Origin: Streptomyces olivaceoviridis
GTDB lineage: Bacteria > Actinomycetota > Actinomycetes > Streptomycetales > Streptomycetaceae
Reading direction: 5' to 3'
Assembly: GCF_014650115.1 (NCBI RefSeq)
Contig: NZ_BMUI01000014.1
Coordinates: 166,321 to 230,320, forward strand
Length of the DNA stretch: 64,000 bases
Positions 1 to 8,357 of the stretch are shown here, one piece after another. The notes under the pieces are model-generated. The model was not told the DNA's origin. It was given only the letters and a program-made list of their open reading frames with translations, and ran no database searches. Position numbers and translations under genes: made by a program. How positions within the stretch are numbered: position 1 is the stretch's first letter; every line of letters begins with the position of its first letter.

Positions 1-80
1 CGGAGTGGCCTATCGGGGACCGGACCTCTGGTCCGGTCGGGCTCCAGCAGTCCGCGCAGGTTCGAATCCTGCCCTCTCCG
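1..80 (+). tRNA. Serine-type tRNA with abnormal anticodon arm (5' end outside window)
   Basis: The T arm (GCAGG TTCGAAT CCTGC, ending at 72), the acceptor 3' strand CCTCTCC (73-79) and a G discriminator at 80 are clear. The D-loop reads GAGTGGCCTAT, close to the D-loop of Streptomyces tRNA-Ser. A long variable arm (CGGGCT paired with AGTCCG) makes it class II. The anticodon arm is CCGGACCTCTGGTCCGG: the 7-nt loop CCTCTGG lacks U33 and can close into a 7-bp stem with a UCU triloop. No CCA is encoded. SerRS reads the variable arm and acceptor rather than the anticodon, so the RNA should still be seryl-charged, yet it looks poor for decoding. It lies 44 nt upstream of a tRNA-dependent transferase gene. 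The 5' acceptor strand and most of the 5' D-stem strand fall before base 1. Confidence 0.8.
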
Positions 81-124
81 CAGAATGCGACGTCCATCCT
101 CCACACGGAGAGACACGAGCGAAG

Positions 125-1123
125 ATGACTGCGGGAACCTCAGCCCTCACCCTGGACGACGTGCACCGAGCCATCTCGTCCCACGGAGACAACCCCAGCG
201 CCTTCCTGGCGCTCAGCAGCGGCAACTCCTACTTCTCCGTCCCGGGCCTTGACGGAGTGATCGTCTATCGCACCTCCGGCCCCTTCCTCGTCCAGTTCGC
301 GGGCCCGTTCGCACCGGCCGACCGCGCGCCCGAACTGCTGCGGAGCTTCGTCGAGTTCGCCGCCGAACAGGGCCGTGGGGTCGTGTCCGTCCAGGTGCAG
401 CAGAACGAGGTCGGCCTCTACGCCAAAGAGGGATTCACGGTCAACCAGGTGGGCGCCTCCTACGCCGTCGACCTGGCCCGGTTCACCTTGCGCGGCACCC
501 GGTTCATGCAGCTGCGCAACAAGATCGCCCGTGCGGCCCGGGCGGGGCTGACGGTGGTCGAGGGCACCTCGCAGGAATGGGCCGACGGAGTGGCTGCCGT
601 CGACCGCGCCTGGCTGGGCAGCAAGGGCGAGCACGCCCACGAACTGGAGTTCCTGGTGGGCCAGATGGGCGGCCCGGCACAGGACCACCGCCGGTTGTTC
701 GTGGGGCTCATCGAGGGACAGGTCGTCGGCTACATCTCCTACTCCCCGGCGTACGGCAGCCGGCCGGGCTGGCTGCACGACCTCAGCCGCAGGCTTCCGG
801 GTGATGTGCCCGGCATCATGGAGTCGATCAACCAGGCGGCGATCAGCACCTTCACGGCGGAGGGCGCGGAGTGGCTGCACTTCGGCTTCACGCCCTTCAC
901 CAGCCTCGTGCCCGAGACGGAGTCCCCGAACGCCAGCGCGGCGTTCGGCTGGTTCCTCCAGTGGCTCTGGGAGTACGGGGACGCGGTCTACCCGGCCCAG
1001 AGCCAGCTCGCCTACAAGCAGAAGTGGGCCCCGCACGCCGTACTGCCCGAGTACATCGCCTTCCACGGCCGGGCACAGGCCGGAGGGCTCGTCCACGTGT
1101 TCAAGGCGGCGAAGGCCGTCTGA
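125..1123 (+). CDS. DUF2156 aminoacyl-tRNA-dependent transferase (VlmA-like seryltransferase)
   Basis: 332 aa, with a tandem-GNAT (MprF/FemX-like) DUF2156 fold. The family hallmark RFMQLRNKIARAARAGL sits near residue 170 and the C-terminal signature YKQKWAP near 305. Proteins of this family use charged tRNA as acyl donor. VlmA of the valanimycin pathway moves serine from seryl-tRNA onto an N-alkylhydroxylamine, and the other genes here (N-oxygenase, flavin reductase, diiron enzyme) fit the same step. The ATG at 125 was chosen because GGAGAG precedes it at 107-112 and because upstream in-frame codons run into the tRNA. The serine-type tRNA ending at 80 is probably on the same transcript. The role as seryltransferase is inferred from family and context; a lipid aminoacylation role is the alternative. 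Confidence 0.82.
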   Translation: MTAGTSALTLDDVHRAISSHGDNPSAFLALSSGNSYFSVPGLDGVIVYRTSGPFLVQFAGPFAPADRAPELLRSFVEFAAEQGRGVVSVQVQQNEVGLYAKEGFTVNQVGASYAVDLARFTLRGTRFMQLRNKIARAARAGLTVVEGTSQEWADGVAAVDRAWLGSKGEHAHELEFLVGQMGGPAQDHRRLFVGLIEGQVVGYISYSPAYGSRPGWLHDLSRRLPGDVPGIMESINQAAISTFTAEGAEWLHFGFTPFTSLVPETESPNASAAFGWFLQWLWEYGDAVYPAQSQLAYKQKWAPHAVLPEYIAFHGRAQAGGLVHVFKAAKAV

Positions 1124-1162
1124 CGCGAACCCCCCGATCCGCCCGAACACTGGGGAAGGCAC

Positions 1163-1333
1163 ATGACCGAGACCGACCGGCTGACCGAAGCTCAGTCGCA
1201 CCTGTGCAACACGTTCTTCGCCCTGGCCGGTGACCCGGACAGCGCCGAGGCCATCGCGGCGGCCGACCGGGCACTGTGGGCGCTCGACGACATCCTCGCC
1301 GAGACGGACGGGACACCCTCGCACACCGGGTGA
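1163..1333 (+). CDS. Small hypothetical protein (56 aa)
   Basis: ATG with a good ribosome site (GGGGAAGG, 1152-1159) and 56 codons, starting 39 nt after the transferase stop, so probably in its operon. The protein is acidic and predicted helical, rich in Ala, Asp and Leu (for example AEAIAAADRALWALDDILAE), with one Cys. I recognise no family. Placement suggests an accessory or stabilising role for the neighbouring transferase, but nothing in the sequence shows it. The strong ribosome site and normal codon bias argue that it is real. Confidence 0.6.
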   Translation: MTETDRLTEAQSHLCNTFFALAGDPDSAEAIAAADRALWALDDILAETDGTPSHTG

Positions 1334-1397
1334 CCCGGGGCCGGGCGCGCACCCCCGGGGACCTCGGTCGACCTGTCCCGGCCGGCCGGGGTCCACG

Positions 1398-1403
1398 TAC
1401 GAT
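1398..1403 (+). promoter_or_regulatory. Candidate -10 box for a leaderless regulator mRNA
   Basis: TACGAT lies six bases before the ATG at 1410, and no purine-rich ribosome site precedes that ATG. This spacing is typical of leaderless Streptomyces transcripts. No convincing -35 box is visible. Confidence 0.35.
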
Positions 1404-1409
1404 GGCTCC

Positions 1410-2249
1410 ATGACAGCTGAGTCGGCACACAGCACTCAGGATGTTCCGACGGTTGGCGGGCTGCTTCGCAAGAGCCGTCGGAAGTGCGCCATGAGCCAGA
1501 TGGAGCTCGCGCTGGCGTCCGGGATCTCGCAGAAACACCTGAGCTTCGTGGAGACCGGCCGGGCGCGGCCGAGCCGACGTCTGCTGCTCAGGCTGGTCGG
1601 CGCGCTGAGCATGCCTGTCGCCGAGGCGGACACGATCCTGCTGGCGGCGGGATACGCGCCCCTCAGCGGCGAGCCCTCGGCCGGGAGCACCGAGAGGTAC
1701 ACGCTGCTCGGCAATGCCCAGCGCGTCCTGAGAGCGCACGACCCGTTCCCCGGTGTGGCGTTGGACTCCCAGTACAACGTGGTGTTGTCCAACAGCACGG
1801 CCTCGTTTCTGCTGTCCTATCTGGTGACGCCCGAACTGCTGGACGGCAAGGTGAACCTCGTCCGTGTCGGTCTGCATCCCGACGGGCTGGCGACCAGGAT
1901 CGTCGACTTCCGCGGGTGGCGTGAGGACAAGCTCCGGTTCATCCGCAACGTGGCCGAGGTCTCGAACGACAGGGAACTGGCCTCCCTCTACAACGAGACC
2001 TCCTCCTACCATTCGCCCGGCGCCTCTTCCCTCCGCCTCACCGGCGCGTACCGGAACGGCCCCGCCCCGGCCAGTCCTCCGTCCCTGTCGCTCCAGGCCT
2101 TCGGTTCCCGGCTGAACTTCACGACCGCCATCACGGTATTCGGCGCCGCGTCCTCCGAGCAGAACCGTCTCATGCTGGCCACGTATCATCCGGCCGACTC
2201 GAAAACGGCGGAGACGCTCCGCAGCCTTGTCGGACGGCCGGACCGCTGA
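1410..2249 (+). CDS. XRE-family regulator with MmyB-like ligand-binding domain
   Basis: 279 aa. A helix-turn-helix (MSQMELALASGISQKHLSFV, about residues 28-47) is followed by a roughly 170-residue MmyB/MltR-type ligand domain with a conserved WREDKLRFIRNVAEVS stretch. Members of this family activate antibiotic clusters, and the MltR ligand domain was found to bind a fatty acid, which would suit a pathway that consumes a fatty acyl chain. Likely pathway-specific regulator of the azoxy-type cluster. The ATG at 1410 is apparently leaderless. A perfect palindrome 56 bp downstream of the stop and a similar one near 16116 are candidate targets. Whether it activates or represses cannot be told. Confidence 0.8.
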   Translation: MTAESAHSTQDVPTVGGLLRKSRRKCAMSQMELALASGISQKHLSFVETGRARPSRRLLLRLVGALSMPVAEADTILLAAGYAPLSGEPSAGSTERYTLLGNAQRVLRAHDPFPGVALDSQYNVVLSNSTASFLLSYLVTPELLDGKVNLVRVGLHPDGLATRIVDFRGWREDKLRFIRNVAEVSNDRELASLYNETSSYHSPGASSLRLTGAYRNGPAPASPPSLSLQAFGSRLNFTTAITVFGAASSEQNRLMLATYHPADSKTAETLRSLVGRPDR

Positions 2250-2304
2250 CGTACGCCGGCCGATCGGCCCAAGGCAGCCGTCGGCCGGAATTCGCCGCTG
2301 CGCA

Positions 2305-2321
2305 ATTACCTCGCAGGTAAT
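2305..2321. promoter_or_regulatory. 17-bp palindrome, candidate operator of the XRE regulator
   Basis: ATTACCT-CGC-AGGTAAT has perfect 7-bp arms and a 3-bp centre, in an unusually AT-rich patch between the regulator and the NTF2-like gene. Another GGTAAT half-site lies at 2403. A related palindrome occurs at 16110-16122. Confidence 0.5.
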
Positions 2322-2436
2322 CGACAATGCACCCGGAACGCTGCCAGCATGGGCCGGGCGCCGGGAGCGAAAGAGGCCCCGTCGCGCATTGCCGCCCTGT
2401 GCGGTAATCCGAAAATTTCACCAGGAGGAAAGAACG

Positions 2437-2808
2437 TTGGGTTCCAGCGACGAGTTCGTGACCCGTTACGCCGCTGTGTGGAACGAGACCGATTCAGGGG
2501 CGCGCCGGAAGGCCGTCGCCGACTTGTGGGCAGAGGACGGACACTACGCGAACGTGGGCCAGGAGTACCGGGGCCACGAGGCTGTGGCCCAGGCCATCGA
2601 CGAGGCTTACGAGGACTTCGTCTCCAAGGGGTTCTCCTTCACCGTGCACAGCCACCTGAAGAACCACGACGCGATCCGTATCGTCTGGCACATGGTTCCC
2701 ACGGGTGGCGGTGACGTCGCCGCGGTGGGGACCGAGTTCATCACCGTGGACGCCGCCGACCGCATCCTGACCAACTACCAGTTCATGGACATCGACCCGG
2801 GCCAGTAA
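2437..2808 (+). CDS. NTF2-like (SnoaL-type) protein
   Basis: 123 aa beginning at TTG, set by a strong AGGAGGA ribosome site at 2423-2429 with 6-7 bp spacing; no ATG or GTG is better placed. The cone-shaped SnoaL/ketosteroid-isomerase-like pattern is visible: N-terminal helices, the ADLWAEDGHY core around residues 28-37, then curved strands ending in a conserved ILTNYQFMDID tail. Such proteins act as small cyclases, isomerases or hydrolases, or only bind ligands. A hairpin terminator follows at once, so it may form a single-gene unit under the palindrome at 2305. Its substrate in this pathway is unknown. Confidence 0.7.
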   Translation: MGSSDEFVTRYAAVWNETDSGARRKAVADLWAEDGHYANVGQEYRGHEAVAQAIDEAYEDFVSKGFSFTVHSHLKNHDAIRIVWHMVPTGGGDVAAVGTEFITVDAADRILTNYQFMDIDPGQ

Positions 2809-2832
2809 GGGGTCGGCGCGACACACTTCCAC

Positions 2833-2866
2833 CGGTGCCCGGCTGGGATTCCCCAGCCGGGCACCG
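2833..2866 (+). terminator. Hairpin terminator after the NTF2-like gene
   Basis: A perfect 15-bp stem (CGGTGCCCGGCTGGG with its complement) and a 4-nt loop, 24 bp after the stop codon. It separates the NTF2-like gene from the carrier-protein gene, which then needs its own promoter within 2867-3096. Confidence 0.75.
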
Positions 2867-3096
2867 TCGTGTGCCCGGCCGCCCGGCCGCTCGAAGGGAT
2901 CCTCCCGCCCTCCTTCGGCGAGACCCGCTGACGCGGCCCTGACGACGCTCCCACGCCTGTGCGTCCAAGCCGGGCTCCGCTCTGGACGCACATCCTCACC
3001 CATGGCTTGATGGAGCCAGCCCGTGGACTGTCGAATTTCGTTCGGCCCACCGCGGGATGTGTTCCACGACCGGCGTGTTCCACGGAGGAAGCCAGC

Positions 3097-3513
3097 ATGA
3101 CGCAATGGACACCACATTCTTCCCGGACCACCGTGGAATGGCTTTCGGACCTGCCCCGGTCCGATCGCGCCGAGGCACTTGAGAACATCGTGGAAACGGA
3201 GTTCAAAGAGTCGCTCCTCATGGCCGACGAAGACGTCCTCCCCCACGACCAGAGTTTCTTCGACCTGGGTCTCACGTCGCTGAGCCTCACCAAACTGAAG
3301 CAGCGTCTGGAAGACATCCTGCACGTGGAACTGGACGGCAACCTCCTGTTCAACCAGCCGACGGTGCAGGCGGTGCTGGAGCACATCAGGCACGACCGGC
3401 TGCCCGACCTCTTCGGAGCACCGGAACCCGCGCCCGCCCAGCAGCCGGCCTCGTCCGCCGCCCCGGCCGACCCGCTTCTACAGGACGTGCTGAAGGACTT
3501 GTACGAGAGCTAG
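3097..3513 (+). CDS. Acyl carrier protein with extended tail
   Basis: 138 aa. The phosphopantetheine site is FDLGLTSLSL with Ser near residue 66, followed by a normal helix III. A 30-residue Ala/Pro-rich linker then leads to a short C-terminal amphipathic helix (LLQDVLKDLYES) that may dock a partner enzyme. The ribosome site ACGGAGGAA (3082-3090) fixes the ATG. It lies upstream of an AMP ligase and an aldehyde-dehydrogenase-fold reductase, so it probably carries the fatty acyl group that is later reduced and aminated. Carrier type (fatty acyl rather than aminoacyl) is inferred from these neighbours. Confidence 0.85.
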   Translation: MTQWTPHSSRTTVEWLSDLPRSDRAEALENIVETEFKESLLMADEDVLPHDQSFFDLGLTSLSLTKLKQRLEDILHVELDGNLLFNQPTVQAVLEHIRHDRLPDLFGAPEPAPAQQPASSAAPADPLLQDVLKDLYES

Positions 3514-3653
3514 CCCCGGCAGACAGAGTTCGCCCCGGCGCGACGCCCGGCGCACCCCTGCCGCCCCTGAACTCCCCGGCCTCCGGACGAGCCGGGAACA
3601 CGCCCCGCCGGTCGGGGAGCGTGAACGCCCCGTCCTGGGAGAGGACTTTCACC

Positions 3654-5219
3654 GTGCACGAACTGCGCACACTGGACGCCATACCCGGCCACCACGCCCG
3701 GCACCGGCCCCACCACCCGGCGATCATCGCCGAGGGCGTCACCGTCGGCTACCGGGAGCTGCACGAGGAGAGCAACCGCAGCGCCCGTGCCCTGCTCGGC
3801 GCAGGGCTCAGCCGGGGCTCACGAGTCGCCTATCTGGGCAAGGAGTCCCACCACTACTTCGAGATAGCGTTCGCCTGCGCCAAGTCCGGGACGGTCCTCG
3901 TCCCGCTCAACTGGCGTCTGACGCAACCGGAGATCGCCCACGTACTGCGCGATTCCCGCACCGAGCTGCTCTTCGCGGAACGCGAGTACGCGGACGTCGC
4001 CACGACGCTCAGCAAGGAGCTGGACGGCCTCGCGACCGTGGTCGTCATGGACACCGCCGACGAGCGCGGCGCGGGATTCCTCGCCTGGAAGGCGCCGTGG
4101 CCCGATGAGGACCTGGCCCTGGAGGCCGATCCCGACGACCCGGTGGCCCAGGTGTACACCAGCGGCACCACCGGGGCCCCCAAGGGAGCCGTCATCCCGC
4201 ACCGGAGCTTCTTCGCGCTGGGACTGTCGCTGCGCCGGGCCGGACTGGACTGGGTGGACTGGTACCCCGAGGACAAGAGCCTGATCAGCCTGTCCGGTCT
4301 GCATCTGGCGGGCCTGAACTGGTCCATGCAGGGCTTCTGCGCCGGTGCCACGATGGTGGCGATGCGGAGCTTCGTCGCGCAGGAGGCCGTGCGGCTCATC
4401 CGGGAGCTGGGCATCACGACCACGTTCGCGGCCCCCGCGATGTTGCAGATGATGCTGGCGGAGCCGGCGGCCGACCGCGCGGCGTTCGCGACGCTGCGCA
4501 AGGTGGTCTACGGCGCGTCACCCATCTCGCAGGACCTGCTGAAGCAGTGTCTGGACGTCATCGGGGCGGACTTCGTGCAGGCCTACTCGGCCACGGAGGC
4601 GGGGAACGCGGTGACGCTGCTGCCGCCCGCCGCACATGTGCCGGGCAGCCCGCGGCTGAAGTCGGCCGGCCTGCCCTGCCCGGACGTGGAGCTGCGGATC
4701 ACCGATGCCGAGGGGCGCGAAGTGCCCGTCGGTGACGTGGGCGAGACCTGGGTGCGCTCGCCCGCGGTCATGCTGGGCTACTGGAACAACCCGACGGCCA
4801 CCGAGGCGGCGCTCGTCGACGGATGGCTCCGTACCGGGGACGCCGGCTACGTCGACGAGGACGGTTACTTCTACCTGTGCGACCGGATCAAGGACGTCGT
4901 CATCGTCGCCGGGGCCAACGTCTACCCCGCGGAGGTGGAGGAGGCGCTGCGGGAACACCCCGCGGTGGCCGAGGCGGCCGTGATCGGAGTGCCGGACGAG
5001 TCCTGGGGCGAGGCACTGCGCGCCTGCGTCCAACTGCTGCCGGACCAGCAGGTCAGGGCCCGGGAGCTGATGCTCTCCCTCAAGGGGCGGATCGCCGACT
5101 ACAAGATCCCGACGCAGTACGAGTTCGTCGATGAACTGCCGCGCAACTCGATGGGCAAGATTCTCCGCCGTGATCTGCGCGAGCAATTCTGGCAGGGCAG
5201 AGAGAGCCGCGTGCACTGA
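3654..5219 (+). CDS. AMP-forming acyl-CoA/acyl-ACP ligase
   Basis: 521 aa, an ANL-superfamily adenylating enzyme. It shows the phosphate-binding loop YTSGTTGAPKG, an A5-type AYSATEAG, the hinge motif DGWLRTGDAGYVDEDG and the catalytic-lysine end PRNSMGKILRRDLR. The closest pattern is that of fatty-acyl ligases, not NRPS adenylation domains. GTG at 3654 has GAGAGGA 8 bp upstream; an in-frame GTG at 3621 has its purine run too close. It should activate a carboxylic acid and load the carrier protein encoded just upstream, supplying the acyl thioester for the next enzyme. Chain length cannot be read from the sequence. Confidence 0.88.
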   Translation: MHELRTLDAIPGHHARHRPHHPAIIAEGVTVGYRELHEESNRSARALLGAGLSRGSRVAYLGKESHHYFEIAFACAKSGTVLVPLNWRLTQPEIAHVLRDSRTELLFAEREYADVATTLSKELDGLATVVVMDTADERGAGFLAWKAPWPDEDLALEADPDDPVAQVYTSGTTGAPKGAVIPHRSFFALGLSLRRAGLDWVDWYPEDKSLISLSGLHLAGLNWSMQGFCAGATMVAMRSFVAQEAVRLIRELGITTTFAAPAMLQMMLAEPAADRAAFATLRKVVYGASPISQDLLKQCLDVIGADFVQAYSATEAGNAVTLLPPAAHVPGSPRLKSAGLPCPDVELRITDAEGREVPVGDVGETWVRSPAVMLGYWNNPTATEAALVDGWLRTGDAGYVDEDGYFYLCDRIKDVVIVAGANVYPAEVEEALREHPAVAEAAVIGVPDESWGEALRACVQLLPDQQVRARELMLSLKGRIADYKIPTQYEFVDELPRNSMGKILRRDLREQFWQGRESRVH

Positions 5220-5458
5220 ACATCGGCGTGGAATGCGCTGATGAGTGCCTGACGCCCCGCTGATTCCGGCCGTCGGTCGGCACCAGCGAGTCTTCTTTCC
5301 CGCACCGAGTCGTGTTTGACTGGGCAACGATTTGCAACCGGTGAGATTCTTCGAGAGCCGGATCGACGTCCTCTTCGGGCGGAATGCTCCGCGCGGTGTG
5401 CAGGAAATCCACGCGCGGTACGGATAGTTCGTTTTCACTCGGAAGGGTAGAGCCGGAC

Positions 5459-7129
5459 ATGGCTTCCTCGACCGTGCTCCGTCACGGTTCCGTCGCCGGT
5501 GGTTGCGACACTTCGACAACAGACATCCCCACGTACCACTCCTTCGTGGGCGGCGAAGATGTGCCCTCGGACTCACACGTATACACGGTGACCACGGCAT
5601 CGATCCTCGACGACGTCTTCGAGAGCCTCACTCTCAAGCGCAGACTCGAACGGGGCAAGGCGGACGTCACGGAAGCGGCCGACTTCGTCGTCGGCCGGTG
5701 CGCGGTGGCGGACGACGAGACGGTCGTCCGGGCGACCGAGGCCGCGGCCGGGGCCGCACGGCAGTGGGCCGGTATGCCACTGAGCACCAGGATGAAGCTG
5801 GGTGAGGGCATCCGCCGGCGGCTGCACGAGCGCCACGCGGACTTCATCGACCTGCTGACCGCCGAGGGAACCCCCCGGAAGCTCGCCGAGTGGCAGGTGG
5901 CAGGGCTGCTGGAGATCTTCAGCGAGGAGACGCTGGGGTGGTGTGCCGAGCAGATGGAGCACCGCTTCGAGCACGGCGGCCGGCAGATGGTCCTGCGCCG
6001 GCTGCCGGACGGCGTCGTCGCCGTCAATCCCCCGCAGAACGCCCCGGCCAGCAGCGCCCTGTTCGGGATCCTCCCGCTGCTTTCCGGCAACACCGTCGTG
6101 CTCCGGGCGCCGCGTAGCGCGCCGCTCGGTGTCATGTTCGCCATGCGGGAGCTGGTGCTGCCGGCGCTCCAGGAGATCGGCGCGCCCGACGGAACGCTCA
6201 ACGTGTTCTGCGCCCGGCCGGGACCCGTGCTGCAACACTGGCTGAAGAGTCCGCAGATCAACGACATCTTCTTCACCGGTGGCGTGACCCGCGGGCTGGA
6301 ACTGGAGCAGGAGTGCCTGGCGGTCGGGAAGAAGCCCATTCTCGAACTGGCCGGCAACGACTGCCTCATCGTATGGCGCGATGCCGACCTCGACGCCGCC
6401 GCCGAGGCCATCAGCGAGTGCTTCTTCGGCTCGGGCCAGATCTGTATGGTCCCCAACCAGGTGCTGGCGCATCCGGCGATCGCGGACGAACTGCTCGCCA
6501 GGGTGAAGGCGCTGGCCGAACAGATCCGCCCCGGTCTGCCGGACGACCGACAGGCCCTGCTGTCACCGGTGCTGCGCAGCGAACGCTTCTTCGACTACGT
6601 CCGCGACGCCCTGTCCAAGGGCGCCGGCGTGGTGCACGGCGCCCGGCGGCTGGAGACCGACGGCTCCCCGTCGGACACGGGTCTGTTCCTGGAACCGACG
6701 GTGCTGCGCATCGACGGTCTGGACGCGTGCAGGGAGATCGAGGCGGTCCGTGAGGAGACCTTCTTCCCCCTCATTCCCGTCGTGGTGCCCGAGTCCGTTC
6801 CGGACGAGCGCCTGCTCGACCTCATGATCGACTACGTCAACAGCAACGCCTACGGACTGCGCAACTCCCTGTGGTCGGCCGATCAGCGGGTGATCGACGA
6901 GTACGTCGCGCGCGTCTCCAACGCCGGCCTGCTGAAGATCAACGATTCCCACATCGGGTTCCTCCCCTTCATGCCGACGCACGGTGGCACAGGCAAGACG
7001 GGCGGAGCGTTCGGGGAAGCCAACTATCCGATGTTGCGCACCACCCATCTGCAAGGCGTGTCGATCGCCGGTGGCGTGCGGCCCCGTGAGGCGGTGTTCG
7101 GCGCCTACGCGGCGCTGACCGGCCCGTGA
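5459..7129 (+). CDS. Aldehyde-dehydrogenase-fold acyl thioester reductase
   Basis: 556 aa, with an ALDH-superfamily core from about residue 90. The catalytic Cys329 sits in FGSGQICM, and Glu296 in ILELAGN. The first 90 or so residues are an extra N-terminal segment not usual in simple ALDHs. In this setting (acyl ligase plus ACP before, aminotransferase after) the useful reaction is thioester-to-aldehyde reduction, as in LuxC- and AdhE-like enzymes; oxidation of an aldehyde is the alternative. The ATG at 5459 follows GGAAGGG. A 239-bp gap without a clear hairpin separates it from the ligase gene. Confidence 0.8.
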   Translation: MASSTVLRHGSVAGGCDTSTTDIPTYHSFVGGEDVPSDSHVYTVTTASILDDVFESLTLKRRLERGKADVTEAADFVVGRCAVADDETVVRATEAAAGAARQWAGMPLSTRMKLGEGIRRRLHERHADFIDLLTAEGTPRKLAEWQVAGLLEIFSEETLGWCAEQMEHRFEHGGRQMVLRRLPDGVVAVNPPQNAPASSALFGILPLLSGNTVVLRAPRSAPLGVMFAMRELVLPALQEIGAPDGTLNVFCARPGPVLQHWLKSPQINDIFFTGGVTRGLELEQECLAVGKKPILELAGNDCLIVWRDADLDAAAEAISECFFGSGQICMVPNQVLAHPAIADELLARVKALAEQIRPGLPDDRQALLSPVLRSERFFDYVRDALSKGAGVVHGARRLETDGSPSDTGLFLEPTVLRIDGLDACREIEAVREETFFPLIPVVVPESVPDERLLDLMIDYVNSNAYGLRNSLWSADQRVIDEYVARVSNAGLLKINDSHIGFLPFMPTHGGTGKTGGAFGEANYPMLRTTHLQGVSIAGGVRPREAVFGAYAALTGP

Positions 7130-7197
7130 CACGGCCGCCGCGCACCGAAGACCAATCCGGCGAGAGCCGTCCCAGCGAGTGAGAACCGAGGACCAAC

Positions 7198-8337
7198 ATG
7201 CGTTTCATGCAAGTCGACTACGACACCTGTGACCGGCTGCTGCCAGGTCTGCGTGCCGAACTGGCGCGCCACCAGCTGTCCGAGCTGGAGACGGAGGGCG
7301 GCCCGGCCGTCGAGCTGTTCCGCAGCCACGGCGGCTCCAACCTGCTGGTGCCCCGGGAGTACGGCGGGCTCGACGCCAGCCCGCTGGAAGCGACGCGGGT
7401 GGTGCGCGTGCTCGGCTCGCTTGCGCCGTCCCTGGCCGTGGCCACGGCGATGCACCACTTCTCCATCGGCACCCTCTTCGCCATCGCCGACACCTTCGCC
7501 AAGGGCTCCGCTCTGGACGACCTGCTGCTCAAGCGAGTGGCGGAGGAGCGGATCCTCGTCGCGTCCGGTTTCGCCGAAGGACGTACCAGCCAGGGAATCC
7601 TCGACCCGACGATGACGGCGACCCCCGTCGAGGGCGGATACCTGCTGAACGGATCGAAGAAGCCGTGCAGCCTGTCGAAGTCCATGGGCCTGCTCACCGC
7701 GAGCGTCGGCGTCCCGCAGTCCGACGGCTCCACGGCCATGGGCTTCCTGCTGCTCCCGGCGGACACGCCCGGCATCAGCGTCCACCCCTTCTGGAAGAAC
7801 TTCGCCCTGGCGGCGGCGGAGAGCAACGAGGTCCGGCTGACCGATGTGTTCGTGACCGACAGCCAGATCCTGCAACCGCCCGCGGAACTCGCGGACGAAC
7901 TCAGCGAGTTGCAGGAAGTGGGACTGGTCTGGTTCCAGATGATCGTGTGCGCGGCCTACACCGGCATGGTCAGCACGCTGGTCGGCCGTGTGCTGGAGCG
8001 CGGACGTGGCAGCGCCACCGACCGCGCCAACCTGGTGACGCGGGTGGAGTCCGCCGCGGCACTGACCGAGGGCCTCGCCAGGCGCGTCATGGACGAGGAC
8101 CTCGGCAACGACTGCCTGGCCGCCGCCCTGACGACCCGCTTCACCGTGCAGGACCTGCTCTCGGCCTCGGTCAACGAGGCCGTGGAACTCCTCGGCGGCA
8201 TGGCCTACGTGTCGTCCGCGGACGTGTCCTACCTGGCCACCGCGGCGCACGCCATCGCCTTCCACCCGCCGTCCCGCACCAGCATGACGGACGGGCTGCT
8301 CGACTACTACGCCGGCCGACCGCTGATCGTGGCATGA
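7198..8337 (+). CDS. Flavin-dependent amine N-oxygenase of acyl-CoA dehydrogenase fold (VlmH-like)
   Basis: 379 aa with the helix-strand-helix architecture of acyl-CoA dehydrogenases and two-component flavin monooxygenases (LVPREYGGLDAS near residue 50, the middle beta domain at 120-215, and a C-terminal helical domain with VNEAVELLGGMAYV). The usual catalytic Glu context of true dehydrogenases is not obvious. VlmH, isobutylamine N-hydroxylase of valanimycin, has this fold and works with a separate flavin reductase, one of which is encoded at 10630. Expected reaction: long-chain primary amine to N-alkylhydroxylamine. The gene begins 68 bp after the reductase gene and is followed closely by the aminotransferase. 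Confidence 0.82.
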   Translation: MRFMQVDYDTCDRLLPGLRAELARHQLSELETEGGPAVELFRSHGGSNLLVPREYGGLDASPLEATRVVRVLGSLAPSLAVATAMHHFSIGTLFAIADTFAKGSALDDLLLKRVAEERILVASGFAEGRTSQGILDPTMTATPVEGGYLLNGSKKPCSLSKSMGLLTASVGVPQSDGSTAMGFLLLPADTPGISVHPFWKNFALAAAESNEVRLTDVFVTDSQILQPPAELADELSELQEVGLVWFQMIVCAAYTGMVSTLVGRVLERGRGSATDRANLVTRVESAAALTEGLARRVMDEDLGNDCLAAALTTRFTVQDLLSASVNEAVELLGGMAYVSSADVSYLATAAHAIAFHPPSRTSMTDGLLDYYAGRPLIVA

Positions 8338-8357
8338 GCCGAGTCAAGGAGGAACCC

